Part shown: one piece after another, positions 9,838-20,649 of the stretch | How positions within the stretch are numbered: the first letter of the stretch is position 1 | Layout: every line of letters begins with the position of its first letter | Assembly: GCF_001540865.1 (NCBI RefSeq) | Contig: NW_017893399.1 | Location: 13,345 to 77,344, forward strand | Source of the DNA: Ananas comosus | Lineage: Eukaryota; Streptophyta; Magnoliopsida; Poales; Bromeliaceae | DNA length: 64,000 nt | Reading direction: 5' to 3' | Program-made: the position numbers and the translations under genes | The notes under the pieces: generated by a model | Seen by the model: the letters and a program-made list of their open reading frames with translations, nothing else | Databases searched by the model: none | Told to the model about the DNA's origin: nothing

Positions 9838-10884
9838 TTTTTTTGAGAAAAAGGCAGCACGCTACCTACTTCATTCATTTAGAAAATGAATTTGGCTACA
9901 GTGATTGAGGCAACGTGGCCTCGAAAAATATTAAAGGTAAGCAAAACAGAAAATACAAATAAAAGCAAAGAGGAAAAATTATAGAAAAACGACTAATTCT
10001 ACTCTTCATTCAAGAGCAAGTCACTAAAAGCTGCAAAACTCAACCCATTTCTGGCTCACTTCCCAAATTTGTCTAATTGTTAAAAAAGGGTCAAATGATT
10101 GGTTCCTAAAAATTATATCGTTTCTTTCCGGCCAGATCATCCACCAATAAGTTGCAACCCTTATTAGATCCCTCACTATTGCCCCTCGGGGGCGGTCCCC
10201 AACCAGAAGTTCCCAAACACCCCTGACCTCCATCCAATGCTGTGGAATGTGCCTACCTTCTAGGATGTTGAACATTAAAAATCTGCTAATTACGCATCCA
10301 ATATGCAGTTGATCAACAGTCTCAACATCGTTGCTGCACATCACACATTGTTAATTCCTAGACCAGCCTCTTTTAAGTAAGTTGTCAAACGTAGGTATGC
10401 ATTTCTTAAGTGCTAACCAAGTAAAAGTTCTAACTTTAGATGATATTTTCAACTCCCGAACCTTCAGTGAAAGAAAATCTCATACTCCTGCATCTCAGAT
10501 CAATACATATATAGACTTAATGGTAAAGCACCTTCCAACATTCCATCTCCATCGAATTTCATCTGACCTGTCGACTACGTGGAAACTTGAGAAAAACTCC
10601 TTGAATTCTTTGATTCGGCAGTCACCCCTCGACAACCCAAATCCCGTTCCTCATAGGACTTTTCTCCATCTCCAACTTTGTAAGGAGCGACACTCCTTGA
10701 TTAAAAGTTCATTCCTAGCTACTTTCTCATAAATATCGAAAAAAGCTTCAGATGAGCGTCACCACACCATCTATCAGACCAAAAGTCAATAGACCGCCCA
10801 TCGCCGAGATCAAAGCATGTGCCACTTTTAAAGATATCTTTAGTAGAAAGCGCACTCTTCCACCATTGTGAAGCTAGTTTTTTC
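9838..10884 (-). mobile_element. LINE (L1-type) 3' fragment
   Basis: On the minus strand this is the 3' end of a plant LINE: ORF2 C-terminus, about 180 bp of 3' UTR, then poly(A) (the T run from 9836). An 11-bp direct repeat atgaaaagatt (9827-9837 and 11046-11056) brackets the LINE together with the adjoining SINE-like sequence. The 5' end is truncated at about 10884, as is common for L1 insertions. Confidence 0.85.
10024..10884 (-). pseudogene. LINE ORF2 C-terminus with zf-RVT domain
   Basis: Reading the minus strand from 10884, the decayed frame gives DLGDGRSIDFWSDRW (near 10800). After frameshifts and stops comes KKCIPTFDNLLKRGWSRN-stop-QCVMC (near 10400-10340) and then an open frame of 106 codons. 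This is the reverse-transcriptase zinc-binding region that follows the RT domain in plant LINEs (C-x2-C, then H and C). The WWMIWPERN motif near 10130 is typical of the family. The RT domain itself is absent. Confidence 0.85.
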
Positions 10885-11045
10885 ATCACTAGCGCAAAGT
10901 GGCAAAGGGCTTGATGGTTGGTACCTGGGGTCCCAAGTTCGAATCATTGTTGATTCACATTTCCAACTAAGTTTATTTCTAAAATGGAATAAACGAAGCT
11001 AGCTAGTAACATACTACCTATCTCTCAAAAAAATATATATTATAA
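10885..11045 (+). mobile_element. tRNA-derived SINE, joined head-to-head with the LINE
   Basis: It contains a box B-like agttcgaatc (10948-10957) and an upstream gcgcaaagtggcaaagggcttgatgg-like box A region. The 3' tail is aataaacgaagc...actacctatctctcaaaaaaa. A second copy lies at 44782-44938. The 3' tail matches the LINE tail (reverse complement of 9838-9900). No separate target duplication of its own was found. Confidence 0.75.
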
Positions 11046-11056
11046 ATGAAAAGATT

Positions 11057-11456
11057 GTTGAAGGGTTAGGGCTTATGTTGGAGTCTCTCTATATGACAAA
11101 ATCTTTCGCCAACAAACTCTATTTGAAGAACAATGACAAGAATCAAGGTCAGAAAAAACTAATATCGAGGCAGAAGCAAATGTAACAGTAGGAGAATCAG
11201 ATGACAATAATATTATTTTTATAGTTACGGATAAGATATGCAGACAAGATAAGTGACTTATGGATTCCGTATGTTCCTACCATATTTGTAATCACAGGCT
11301 CTATTTGTTTTTGGAGTACACAGGGAACAACAAAAAATATTCTCGCTATTCTACCAAATACTATACAAAAATAGCAAAAATAGTTATTTCGATCAAACAG
11401 GATTATTCTAGATAATCCTAAAATAATCCAAAAACAACTATTCTATCTTTTTAGAA
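11057..11456. other. AT-rich intergenic sequence
   Basis: No gene seen. From about 11298 the sequence (ctatttgtttttggag) looks like the end of a PIF/Harbinger-type MITE, but no partner end was found. Confidence 0.4.
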
Positions 11457-11777
11457 GAATAGAATTATTCTCAAGCTATATTTAGCTAATTAAGTTTTTA
11501 AAACAATATACAAGTGTGGTTATATATATTATTTTAAAATATATTAAAGTAACTTATAATATAGAATAGAATTATTCTCATGCGATATTTAGCTAATTAA
11601 GTTTTTAAAACAATATACAAGTATGGTTATATATATTATTTTAAAATATATTAAAGTAACTTATAATATAGAATAGAATTATTCTCATGCGATATTTAGC
11701 TAATTATGTTTTTAAAACAATATACAAGTATGGTTATATATATTATTTTAAAATATATTAAAGTAACTTATAATATA
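11457..11777. repeat. 3 x 107-bp tandem repeat
   Basis: Units start at 11457, 11564 and 11671, each beginning gaatagaattattctca. They differ by only a few bases. The unit is AT-rich and non-coding. Confidence 0.95.
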
Positions 11778-12001
11778 AAATAATAGTAATTTAATTATTA
11801 TTATTATTGGAACAATTACTAGTACTACTATTATATCATATTATATTATATTATAGTATATTATATATTATCTTATAAAATACCATATAATATAAAATAA
11901 AATATTATATAAGATAATAAATATATTAAATAGATATTCTAAATATACTGTCATTAATAATTTTATATATTATTTTTTATATGTATTATTGTACATATTA
12001 A
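11778..12001. other. Nearly pure A/T stretch
   Basis: TA and TAA-rich sequence with no other recognisable content. Confidence 0.5.
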
Positions 12002-12490
12002 AGGGATAATATCTAATATGCCCATGAAAACTTCTAAACTATTTAATTTACCCCTTTTTTTTCTTTCAAATATACTCCTTGCTATTTGTAATGTTAATAC
12101 CGTTAAGTTATATCTGATTAAATCCGAATTAAATTTCTACTGAAGTTAAAAAAAAATCGAAATATCTCTTTTTTCCTTAACTTAAGGGCAAATAAGAAAA
12201 CCTGGTGATGATGGAAAGATATATTTGAAAAGATAAAAAATCAAAATACTTTTTTTGTCCCTATACTAAGGACAAATAAGAAAAGTAAGTGACAGTGAAA
12301 GAGTATATTTGAAAGGGCAAAACTAATAATTTCACAAGATAACGGTTGTTGCTAATAATTTACTAATAAAATTTAACTCTCGAGATATATTTGAAATAAC
12401 TTGGAACATTAAAATGGTATTTTTAATATAAGCCTTTTAAGAGTGTCAATCAGAAAGTCAGGAAATTTTTCAGGAATATATAAATAATTG
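12002..12490. repeat. Dispersed AT-rich repeat (family E), copy 1
   Basis: It shares an ordered set of segments with 40212-40630: ggataatatctaatat near the start, ctttcaaatatactcc-like, aaatcgaaatatctc-like, a 'tactaataaaatttaactc' segment, and an ending near 'taagccttttaagag'. The class is unknown; it is probably a MITE. Confidence 0.6.
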
Positions 12491-13180
12491 CTCCTATATT
12501 AAATATTCTATAAATCAAAGATATAGATAAGGGCAATCTTGTCATTTTAAAAAATTTTAATCTATATCTTCTACTATTTTTCATTATTCTTAATAATATC
12601 TAACAAAATTTTAACTATCCTAAAAGTAAAGAAATATCAAATCAAACAAAAATTTATTATATTCCTCCGTATCCTAGAATAGTCATCTTCATCTACCAAC
12701 TTTTGTGTGCATCAAGTGACTCTGCACAGCCACCTTTGCAGAAAGAAATTGAAGGGCTAAAAGGAAGCAGTGTTACAAAAAATTTGAAACTAGACTCTGA
12801 TAGGACACTCTCTAGCTTCAACTCTCTATATAAGTTTCCAACATGTTTAAATTCTCTCATTGGTTGTCTCAGTTTTGCTCAGAATTAATTTCTTGACGAA
12901 TTGAGTAAAATTTGAGCAATTTTTTGGCCCTCTAACACCGTCCTCTGATAACTTAAATTTAGTTTGGTATTCATGTCCATTTGACGCTATTAGATAAAAT
13001 AAAGTTGGGATAAAAGTATATAGAGATATACTTCTGTGTTTTTCGGTAAACTGCAGAAAATATATCGTAACCGACTCATCGTGATATGCGGAACACAACA
13101 TTACCCATGAAAACAAACTGGGCATCTTTCTCACCGCACGTAATGCAATTTCCTGCAATTCCAAACAAAACGTTAAGCTT
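12491..13180. other. Intergenic sequence, nothing recognised
   Basis: Moderately AT-rich. Short open frames (such as 12847-13164 on minus, 105 codons) show no family I recognise and are not supported as genes. Confidence 0.4.
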
Positions 13181-13544
13181 TTAAAGCTTTGTTTGGTTCA
13201 GGTATAAATAAGAACTACTTATTTCAATAATAGATGTTTTTCGAAAATAAGATAAATAGTATTTATATGGTTAGATTAGAATAGCGGGAATAAAAATAAT
13301 TACAATTTTAAATTACAAATATGTTATCCGATTAATTAATATCAAAATATTAATTAAAAAAAATTCAATAAAGAGAAATGCTCAAACTCCGTATGTTGTT
13401 GTTGCTGGGGCTGATATGAAAATTACGTACGGAGGTGAGGCCGCGTTCTACCGTCTACAATTAATGCGAGGAAGTAAATGATCATCTTTGTAATAATATC
13501 TCAAGTACTACTAACCGCTGGCCTCCAATAATAATAGATGTGAT
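13181..13544. repeat. One-ended PIF/Harbinger-like MITE fragment
   Basis: The start ttaaagctttgtttggttcaggtata resembles the GCGTTTGGTTCGGGTATAAG-type inverted end seen at 43786-43809. The other end is not found before the foldback MITE fragment. Confidence 0.45.
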
Positions 13545-13878
13545 ACATTTGTAAATTTAACAGTGTAAAATAATTCAAATTTTATAAAATTTTTATAGAA
13601 AATTCTTTTCACTATTTAGAGTAAGATCAATATCTCTGATCTTAAATTCAAGTATTTTATTATTATTTTTTATAAAATTTTTATTTTTAATAGTTCATTT
13701 TTAGACTATTCGTTTGATAGATAAATGATACCGAAAAATTATGAATTTAGTTTTTAAATATTTTCAATAGTGTAATCAAGTCTAATGGAGCCGATCGTCG
13801 ATTTGGAAGCCGCATCATCGAAAACAACTTGGTGGCACGGAGACCTCCGTGCTACCGATAGTATACCAACCTAACTCC
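13545..13878. repeat. 550-bp foldback MITE, right half only
   Basis: This matches the second half of the MITE at 49404-49951 (attttataaaatttttatagaaaattcttttcac ... catcgaaaacaac ... acctccgtgctaccgatagtata) and ends at about 13878. The left half is missing. Its right side abuts the truncated 5' LTR of the gypsy element. Confidence 0.75.
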
Positions 13879-15366
13879 TCAAATTAATGGATTTGCATGC
13901 TTATTGAAATCTGAATTTAGAGTTTAAAATGTCAGTTTAAATATACATGTTGGACTTGAAATTGACTTAGAAAAAAACTAGCGATTCTATACCGTCATAT
14001 ATTAAAACTATCAGATTTAGTTTTAGAAGTCGTAGCTTGTATCACCGCAGTTTGTGGGTGGTGGATACCCATATTAATGTAGAATGCATTTAGTGCTGGG
14101 ATGCCGAGCTCCAGTAATCTTCAACTGTAGGTTCTACACTGTCAAGTCTATAAACTATCAGATAGCTTCTTAAACTGTTGCGGTTCGTATCCACACTGTT
14201 AGTGCGCATTTGATACTCAGATCGTTTCTGAAGCTGTTGCATTTCGTATCCACGCTGTTAGTGCGTATTTGATATTTGGATAGCATCTGAAGCTGTTGCA
14301 GTTCGTATCCACGCTGTTGGTGCGCATTTAATACGCGGATAACTTAAGAGTTGTAGTTTGTTTGTATCGCTGCAGTTTGTTGGCAGTGGATACCCAAGAT
14401 AGTGTAGAATGTATTTACGCTAATGCTTAGATGCCAAGCTTATTTTTACAGCAGTGTTTAGGCTGTTCCGGACTGTCGGGTGCCGTTGAGGTTGACGGTG
14501 GACCCAGATTACTGTATTTGCATCAGATTGTGCCGAGAGCACGTGAGTTGGGTTGTTAGACCCTGTTTACTTTGACTATAGCCTATGAGAGCCTAATTGA
14601 GCTCGACAGAGATACGCTTGCATACTCGGTTGGGTAGCGCCTACGAGTGCCACTCCGGAATCGGGCTTTGTGCTTTTGCATTGGTATCGTTGTGTCCTGG
14701 TTGGACTTGCTCTCCACGAACGGCCTAGCGTGGAGGTAGCTGTGTAACTTCGACAAGTGGGACAGGTGTATTCATAGTCCCTAGTAAGATTGGGACAGAG
14801 ATCGCATTATTTTATAGATAGTTAGTTTGGATCATGATAGTATAGTGGCATATAACTGTACATTGTTTCTAGTTCCTTTACTATCATTAAGCATACATTC
14901 TGTAAACTTAGTAGGTGAGCCATTGAGGTCAGTAGCGGTACCCACTGAAAACTACTTCTTTTTGCAGTAGTTCTCACACCCAGTTGTGGATCTTTTGCAA
15001 AGCCCTCTTCTTCGGCTACTGCTGCTCCGGAGACCAATCATGGAAAGAGAGTCGTGAGTTAGAACCCTTCCCATTTTGCTGCTGAACTAGAGACACACCA
15101 GCTACAGGTAGTTGTAGTTTTTTGTTCTTATACATACTGATATTTGTATCTCGCTGGAGTAAGTGATTTTGTATACCAGGATCCTATGTATGTATAGTGA
15201 ACCTTTGTTATTATATATGTTTTCTTTTAGCAGCTCTATACTACTGGTTGTAGTGTTGTATGATTACAGATACAGATACAACTATCGCTTTGTATTCAGA
15301 AAAAATTTTTATGTATACGGCGGGTATGTTAGCGTGCCCGGAAAAAAGAGAATACGGGGCGCGACA
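13879..15366 (+). repeat. gypsy 5' LTR (family A), 5'-truncated
   Basis: Aligns with 25272-26092 plus 28534-29216 of the 3' LTR (for example the attaatggatttgcat start) and ends CGGGGCGCGACA. Its beginning was lost at the junction with the foldback MITE fragment. Confidence 0.9.
14160..14345 (+). repeat. 59-bp tandem repeat inside LTR A
   Basis: The segment ctgttgcggttcgtatccac and its variants recur at 14177, 14236 and 14295 with a period of 59 bp. The same array is in the 3' LTR at about 25568-25760, so it belongs to the LTR and predates the insertion. Confidence 0.85.
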
Positions 15367-15374
15367 GATTAAGT

Positions 15375-15386
15375 TGGTATCAGAAC
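15375..15386 (+). promoter_or_regulatory. gypsy primer-binding site
   Basis: tggtatcagaac lies 8 bp after the 5' LTR end. It matches the initiator-Met tRNA 3' end except near the last bases. Confidence 0.8.
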
Positions 15387-15653
15387 TTAGTATTAGGTCG
15401 TTGGGACCTAGGAACCCTAAGTTTGGCAAACCTTAGAAAGGCAAGACGCAAGAGGCATGATTTATCGCGAAAGTCAGTGAGTGATTAGTTTTAACTCCTA
15501 GAGTGGAGTGAGTGACTGAAGGAGTCTCTGTTTCGGCCAAAAAAATTATGTCGGCTACGGATGACATAATTTTGAGGAGAAACTAGACTTTCGCTTGATT
15601 GGGTCGAAAATGTTTGTGTTTGGTATCTGATCCTTATGTCTTTTCATGTAGTT

Positions 15654-16181
15654 ATGCATCGACACCGAGGTCGACCGCAGACCCGGGATCGTGCCACACC
15701 ACCGGAGATGCCTGAGCAGGCAGGACCGATTACACCCGCAGATTTGAGAGAGCAGTTGGCTGCCTTGACAGAGGTAATCAGGTAGCAGGGTGTGGTATTG
15801 CAGAGGATGTGCGAGACTGTCACTTAGCAGTCGGGCATTGGGCCAGGATCATCGGTGCAGCAGGCACCCCGGGTGGAGCACGGAGCTATATCAGTCCAGG
15901 AGCGGACAACAATGCCGGGGCAGAGGCAGGATAGGAAGCGTACGGTTCCAGATGACGAAGGACAGTCGAGCAGTAGACGTCCGCTGAAACCTCCACGATC
16001 ACGCTCTCAGGGTAGTGGGGGACGTCAGCGTTGTAGAAGATTTCGTCAGCAGGGACAGCAGCAAAGGACTCCGCTGTGCATTATTTGTGTTAGACCGCAC
16101 TGGCCTCGACAGTGTAAACAGAGAGAGGGCCGGTGCTATAGATGTGGACAACCTGGACATATGAGGGCGGCTTGTCCCTGA
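15654..16181 (+). pseudogene. gypsy gag, core capsid region deleted
   Basis: The frame from the ATG at 15654 encodes a basic, Gln/Arg-rich protein with in-frame TAGs near 15783 and 15825. Near the end are two cysteine-rich stretches: a CIICVRPHWPRQC segment and a proper CCHC zinc knuckle, CYRCGQPGHMRAAC, at about 16134-16175. At about 176 codons it is far shorter than the usual roughly 400 or more. The Retrotrans_gag-type capsid core expected between the N-terminal leader and the Arg-rich linker is missing, so this copy carries an internal deletion. Confidence 0.85.
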
Positions 16182-16249
16182 GCAGCATCACCAGCACCAT
16201 CGACAGCTTCAGCACAGCCAGGGCCTCAGCAGTCTGTTGGAGCAGCACC

Positions 16250-16700
16250 GAGTCACTGCCAGGAAGACTCTACAGCAGTCGACCGAGCGGTGGCAGCCAT
16301 CATTTTGATTCTGACATTAGAGCTCGTACTTTATTTGATACCTGTGCATCATATCCTTTTATTAGCCGAGCTTTTGCATCATTCCATGGTCTAGAGATAG
16401 GGCCATTGTTGCATGCACGAGATGTGCAGATTCCCGACTATGTTTTGCATGTGGTAGACTGTTGTAGGTTATGCCCAGTACAGTTGGACTCGTGGTTCAT
16501 GCCTGCAGACCTGTTGGTCTTAGGGTAGTTGCAGGACTTTGACGTGGTCCTCGGCATTGATTGGCTTGCGCGGTACTATACTACTATTAACTGTGGAGCG
16601 AGAACTATGACTTCTGCGAGCCTGACTAAGAGGAGTTCACTTTTAGAGGTTGCAGGAGTACGTTGTTTGCTACTTGGATATCGTCAGCGAGGGCTCGATA
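16250..16700 (+). pseudogene. gypsy aspartic protease
   Basis: TLFDTCASYPFISRAFA (near 16330) is the retropepsin active-site region; the usual Gly after D-T is Cys. The flap and second half follow (LDSWFMPADLLVLG, a TAG at 16526, then LQDFDVVLGIDWLARYY). The enzyme would cleave Gag-Pol, but the active-site change and the stop imply that it cannot. Confidence 0.85.
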
Positions 16701-16701
16701 G

Positions 16702-17380
16702 TTGATGAGTAGAGAATTTGTTGCTTTCATCGCTACGGTTGTGGAGGTGCCTATGGTGGCGCCGGGACTCGAGGATATCCCTATAGTCTGCGAGTTTTCG
16801 GATGTTTTTCTCCCGGAGTTGACGACGATACCGCCGGATAAAGAGATCAAGTTTGTGATTGATGTAGTTTTTGGAACTGCACCAATCTCGAAGGCACCCT
16901 ACCGGATAGCACTGGCAGAGCTGAGAGAGCTAAAGGCGCAACTTCAGGATTTGATAGATAAAGGGTATGTGGGACCCAGTGTATTGTCTTGGGGAGCGCC
17001 GGTGTTATTCGTGAAGAAGAAGGATGGTTCACTTAGATTGTGTGTCGATTATCGGGAGTTGAATAAAGTGATCATCAAGAACAAGTGATGATCTGTTTGA
17101 TCAGCTGAAAGGATCTTGTGTCTTCTCGAAGATTGATTTTCAGTTAGGTTACCACCAACTGAGGGTGGGGACCGAGAATATTCCCAAGACGGCTTTTTGG
17201 ATTCTGTACGGGCATTATTGGGTTACTGTAATGCCGTTTGGATTGACGAATGCCCCTGCCGTATTTATGAATTTGATGAATAGAGTGTTCAAGCCATTCT
17301 TGGATAGATTTATGGTTGTATTCATAGATGATATTTGGATATACTCCCGGAGTGATGCAGAGCATGAGGAGTTTCCTTGG
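16702..17380 (+). pseudogene. gypsy reverse transcriptase with internal deletions
   Basis: [26 protein letters not shown] and [11 protein letters not shown] (fingers and palm) are intact until 17088. There the frame breaks and a few codons are missing before [23 protein letters not shown] and [11 protein letters not shown] (the active-site DD) follow near 17230-17350. After EHEE the sequence jumps straight to the linker before RNase H, so about 65 residues of the thumb are gone. Confidence 0.9.
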
Positions 17381-17920
17381 ACTTAGCTGGATATTACCAT
17401 CGGTTTGTGGAAGGCTTTGCGAAGTTTTCCATACCCCTTACTCGATTGACTCAAAAGGGAATTAAGTTTATTTGGAGTGAGGATGGTCAAAAAAGTTTCG
17501 ATGAGTTGAGACAGAGGTTGATGTCAGCTCCTATCCTTGCCCTTCCAGTGATCGGGGAAGGATTTGTGATCTACAGTGATGCATCACACAGTGGTTTAGG
17601 TTGTGTGCTAATGCAGCATGGTAGGATAATTGCTTATGCTTTACGGCAATTGAAGGATTTACGAGAATAATTACCCTAAGCATGACTTGAGCTTGCCGCA
17701 GTGGTTATTGCTTTGAAGTTGTGGCGGCATTATCTGTATGGTGAGCACCGTGAGATTTTCACTGATCATAAAAGTCTCAAGTATCTGTTCATCCAAAAGG
17801 AGTTGAAGCAGAGGCAACGCCGGTGGTTAGAGTTGTTGAAGGACTAGGACATTAGTATTCAGTATCACCCCGGTAAGGCGAATGTGGTAGCAGATGCGTT
17901 GAGCAAGAAGTCAGTGCAGA
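17377..17920 (+). pseudogene. gypsy RNase H
   Basis: [15 protein letters not shown] is followed by the RNase H domain: YSDASHSGLGCVL (first Asp), [10 protein letters not shown] (Glu, after two stops), [12 protein letters not shown] (Asp) and NVVADALSKK (last Asp). Stops at 17668 and 17845 interrupt it. Confidence 0.9.
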
Positions 17921-17959
17921 GCTTAAGCATGATGATTACGTAGTAGAGGCCGTTACTTG

Positions 17960-18760
17960 AGGAGCTGTAGCGGTTGAGACTTATTATTTTCCTTATACGG
18001 TTCACCCTGGTGGAACCAAGATGTATAAGAATTTGAAGGCACAGTTCTGGTGGAATGGAATGAAGAGGGACATAGGCAGATTTGTGGCTCAGTGTCTGAC
18101 TTGTCAGCAAGTAAAGGCAAAGCATCAGATACCTGCTGGCAAACTTCTGAGTCTGCCAGTGCCCGAGTGGAAATGGGAGCAGATCACGATGAACTTTGTC
18201 GTGGGATTACCTAGAGCACAGGGTGGTTTCGATGCTATTTGGGTGATAATGGACAGACTGACTAAGTTTGCTCACTTCCTACCAGTACTGACCACCTGGT
18301 CCAGGGAGAGGCTCGCTCAGTTATATCTGGATGAGAATGTGAGGTTACATAGAGTGCCTAACTCGATAGTATCGGATCGAGACCCGAAGTTTGTTTCGCA
18401 CTTCTAGAGGAGTCTTCAGACAGCCTTAGGCACCCAGTTGCATTCAGCTCTGCGTTTCCTCACAGACGGATGGTCATTCCGAGCGGACCATTCAGACTCT
18501 GGAGGACATACTGAAAGCATGTGGCCTGGACTTTGGAGGAGGGTAGCATCGACATTTGAGATTGGTTGAGTTTGCGTACAACAACAACTACCAAACGAGC
18601 ATTCAGATGGCTCCGTTTCAGGCGTTGTATGGACGCAGATGTCGATTTCCTTTGTACTGGAGTGATGTGGGTGAAAGGAAGATTTTAGGGCTTGAATTAC
18701 TGTTGGAGGCTGAAGAAAAAGTTAAAGCTGTGCGATGACATATTTTGACAGCCCAAAGTC
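17960..18760 (+). pseudogene. gypsy integrase, catalytic residue changed
   Basis: The HHCC zinc domain appears as HPGGTKMYKNL ... CLTCQQVKAKH (near 18001-18125). The core has QITMNFVVGLP (18180-18212), where the usual first catalytic Asp of the family (MDF) is Asn (aac, near 18192). VSDRDPKF keeps the second Asp. A stop at 18403 and a frameshift destroy the Glu region. The later part (FAYNNNYQTSIQMAPFQALYGRRCR) is readable again from 18556. Confidence 0.9.
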
Positions 18761-19227
18761 GACAGCGGAGCTACACTGATACCAGGAGACGAGACTTCGA
18801 GATCCAGATTGGAGATCATGTGTTTCTGAAAGTCTCGCCGTCCAGAAGGATACGCAGATTTGGAGTGCGTGGAAAGTTTAGTCCACGCTTTGTAGGCCCT
18901 TTTGAGGTATTGGAGCGAGTTGGGCCAGTTGCTTACAAGATTGCTCTACCCCTCGACTGGGCGATATTCATGATGTTCTCGACATTGAGGAGATAGGTGT
19001 TCGACCCCTCTTACGTGATTGACTTCACTCCGTTAGAGCTTGACAAGAACTTGAGATATGAGGAACGACCGGTGCGAATTCTGGCTCGTGAAACGAAAGT
19101 ATTACGCAACCGGGTCATTCCATATGTAAAAGTGCAGTGGAATAATCACGAAGAGCGGGAGGCGACTTGGGAGCCGGAGACAGTGATGCGGGAGTCCTAT
19201 CCCTACTTGTTTGAGTCTCAGGATTGA
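18745..19227 (+). pseudogene. gypsy integrase C-terminus and chromodomain
   Basis: The GDHVFLKVSPSRR ... GKFSPRFVGPFEVLERVG stretch is the usual integrase C-terminal fold. A chromodomain-like segment near 19045-19220 includes YVKVQWNNHEEREATWEPE. Such chromodomains mark chromoviruses and are thought to steer integration to particular chromatin. A stop separates the two parts near 18994. The stop at 19225 is the normal Pol end. Confidence 0.85.
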
Positions 19228-19237
19228 GGTATGTCTT

Positions 19238-19274
19238 AAGTTTCGAGGACGAAACTTTTTGTAGTGGGGGAGGA
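19238..19274 (+). promoter_or_regulatory. Inverted repeat and polypurine tract before the 3' LTR
   Basis: aagtttcgaggacgaaactt (19238-19257) is a perfect 8-bp-arm inverted repeat with a 4-nt centre. It is followed by the purine tract tgggggagga (19265-19274) directly before the LTR start TGTAGTG. The same motif precedes the family-B LTR at 62258-62277. Confidence 0.85.
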
Positions 19275-19495
19275 TGTAGTGTTCCGAAGTTTTGGATAAG
19301 ATTTGCTACAGTATTAGTGACTGGTCGACATCTCTGGAGAGTGTCAGACTGAGTCGGAGTCATTTCTGCATGAAATGGATGCAGAAATAGACTCGGTGCA
19401 TTCAAATAAGCAAAACTTGAGTTTTGCCAATTTCGGGCGCCCAGAACTGGGTTTGGGTCGCACAGAACTTGAGTGTTGGTCTGAGCATAACTAGA
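19275..19495 (+). repeat. gypsy 3' LTR (family A), segment 1
   Basis: Starts TGTAGTGTTCCG directly after the purine tract. It contains cgacatctctggagagtgtc, shared with the solo LTR at 33937. Interrupted at ctaga by the antisense LTR-B insertion. Confidence 0.88.
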
Positions 19496-20649
19496 TGTCA
19501 CGCCCCGGGGTCCCATTTTAGTTTGAAACACAGCGGAAAAGCGTTTAAATTTTTTTTTTTTTTTTGAAAACCTGACCCCAGAGTATGCCAGATCCGCCAC
19601 AAATACAGGGAATCCACTGTTCACACGGACAGAGTCTCCCCTGTATTTGCACGGCGTCGCACAAGTACAAAAGTACAAACAGTATACAACCACAACTACA
19701 TGAATATACAGATAGCTACACCTTCATACATTCACCATTCACACCGTAGTTTTACATTCGATGTTTAAACAAAAGTCCACGAAAAATCTTTTGAAAACTG
19801 TTCCATACGCGAAAACTTTTATCTTTTATAAAAGCTACCACGAGGGGTAGAAAACCTTTTATTTTACCAAATCCAGAAATCCTTTTATTACATTCATGAA
19901 AGTCCACATATTCCAATGTAATAAAAATACTGAACCATATAAACTGACTAAGCTATAACAACAGAATAGTAGGGATAAAACTAAACCGATAACCTAGGTC
20001 GGAAGCTCTATCGACCGCTACGAACGTACCTCACGTCTCGTCCCAAAACTCAACGCCTGTAATACCTGAAAAATAGTGGGGGAGGTGAGAACATGTAAAC
20101 ATGTCTCCCCTCCCAGTGGGTACCGCAAGCCGAAGAAGGCGAGGAGTACTCACCGGATCAGGAAGAGATAAACAACAGTATGGGTAAGTAAAATACAGTA
20201 GCAACGATAATGAACGAATGAGATATATATATGAAAGCACAACTACCGCTACTGTAATGTACAACTGCAAGCATACAAGGATATCAAAACTATAGTAGCA
20301 AGACAACTGTAAAGAAAGAACTAGAAGTATATATGCAACAACCGCTACTATAGCTATATGCGTCAACCGGACGAGAAGTCCAAAAGTACCCAATCTAAAC
20401 CGCCGTGTCGGTCTAAGGACCTCAGGCAAAAGCCACTACCTGCTCACACCTGGCATGTAACCCTAGCACAAAGAGAACACCGCTGGGCTCACGGGTCGGA
20501 TGTACGACCACTTTTCCGGAAAAGAACACCCTCCTGCGGGGGATCAACCCGCTGGTGTACGTGAAATGCACTCGAGCTGTGGCGATCAATGCGGATATGA
20601 TCAATAGCCAACCGTCGGCAATCAGCCGACAATCACTGCCCCTCTGGGC

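Noticed and set aside
12847..13164. 105-codon minus-strand frame
   Set aside because: No recognised family, no promoter or splice context.
15375..15386. tRNA gene remnants at tggtatcagaac-like sites
   Set aside because: Only the 3'-end complement is present; these are retrotransposon primer-binding sites.
19115..19693. 192-codon minus-strand frame
   Set aside because: Antisense to the chromodomain and crosses an LTR junction.
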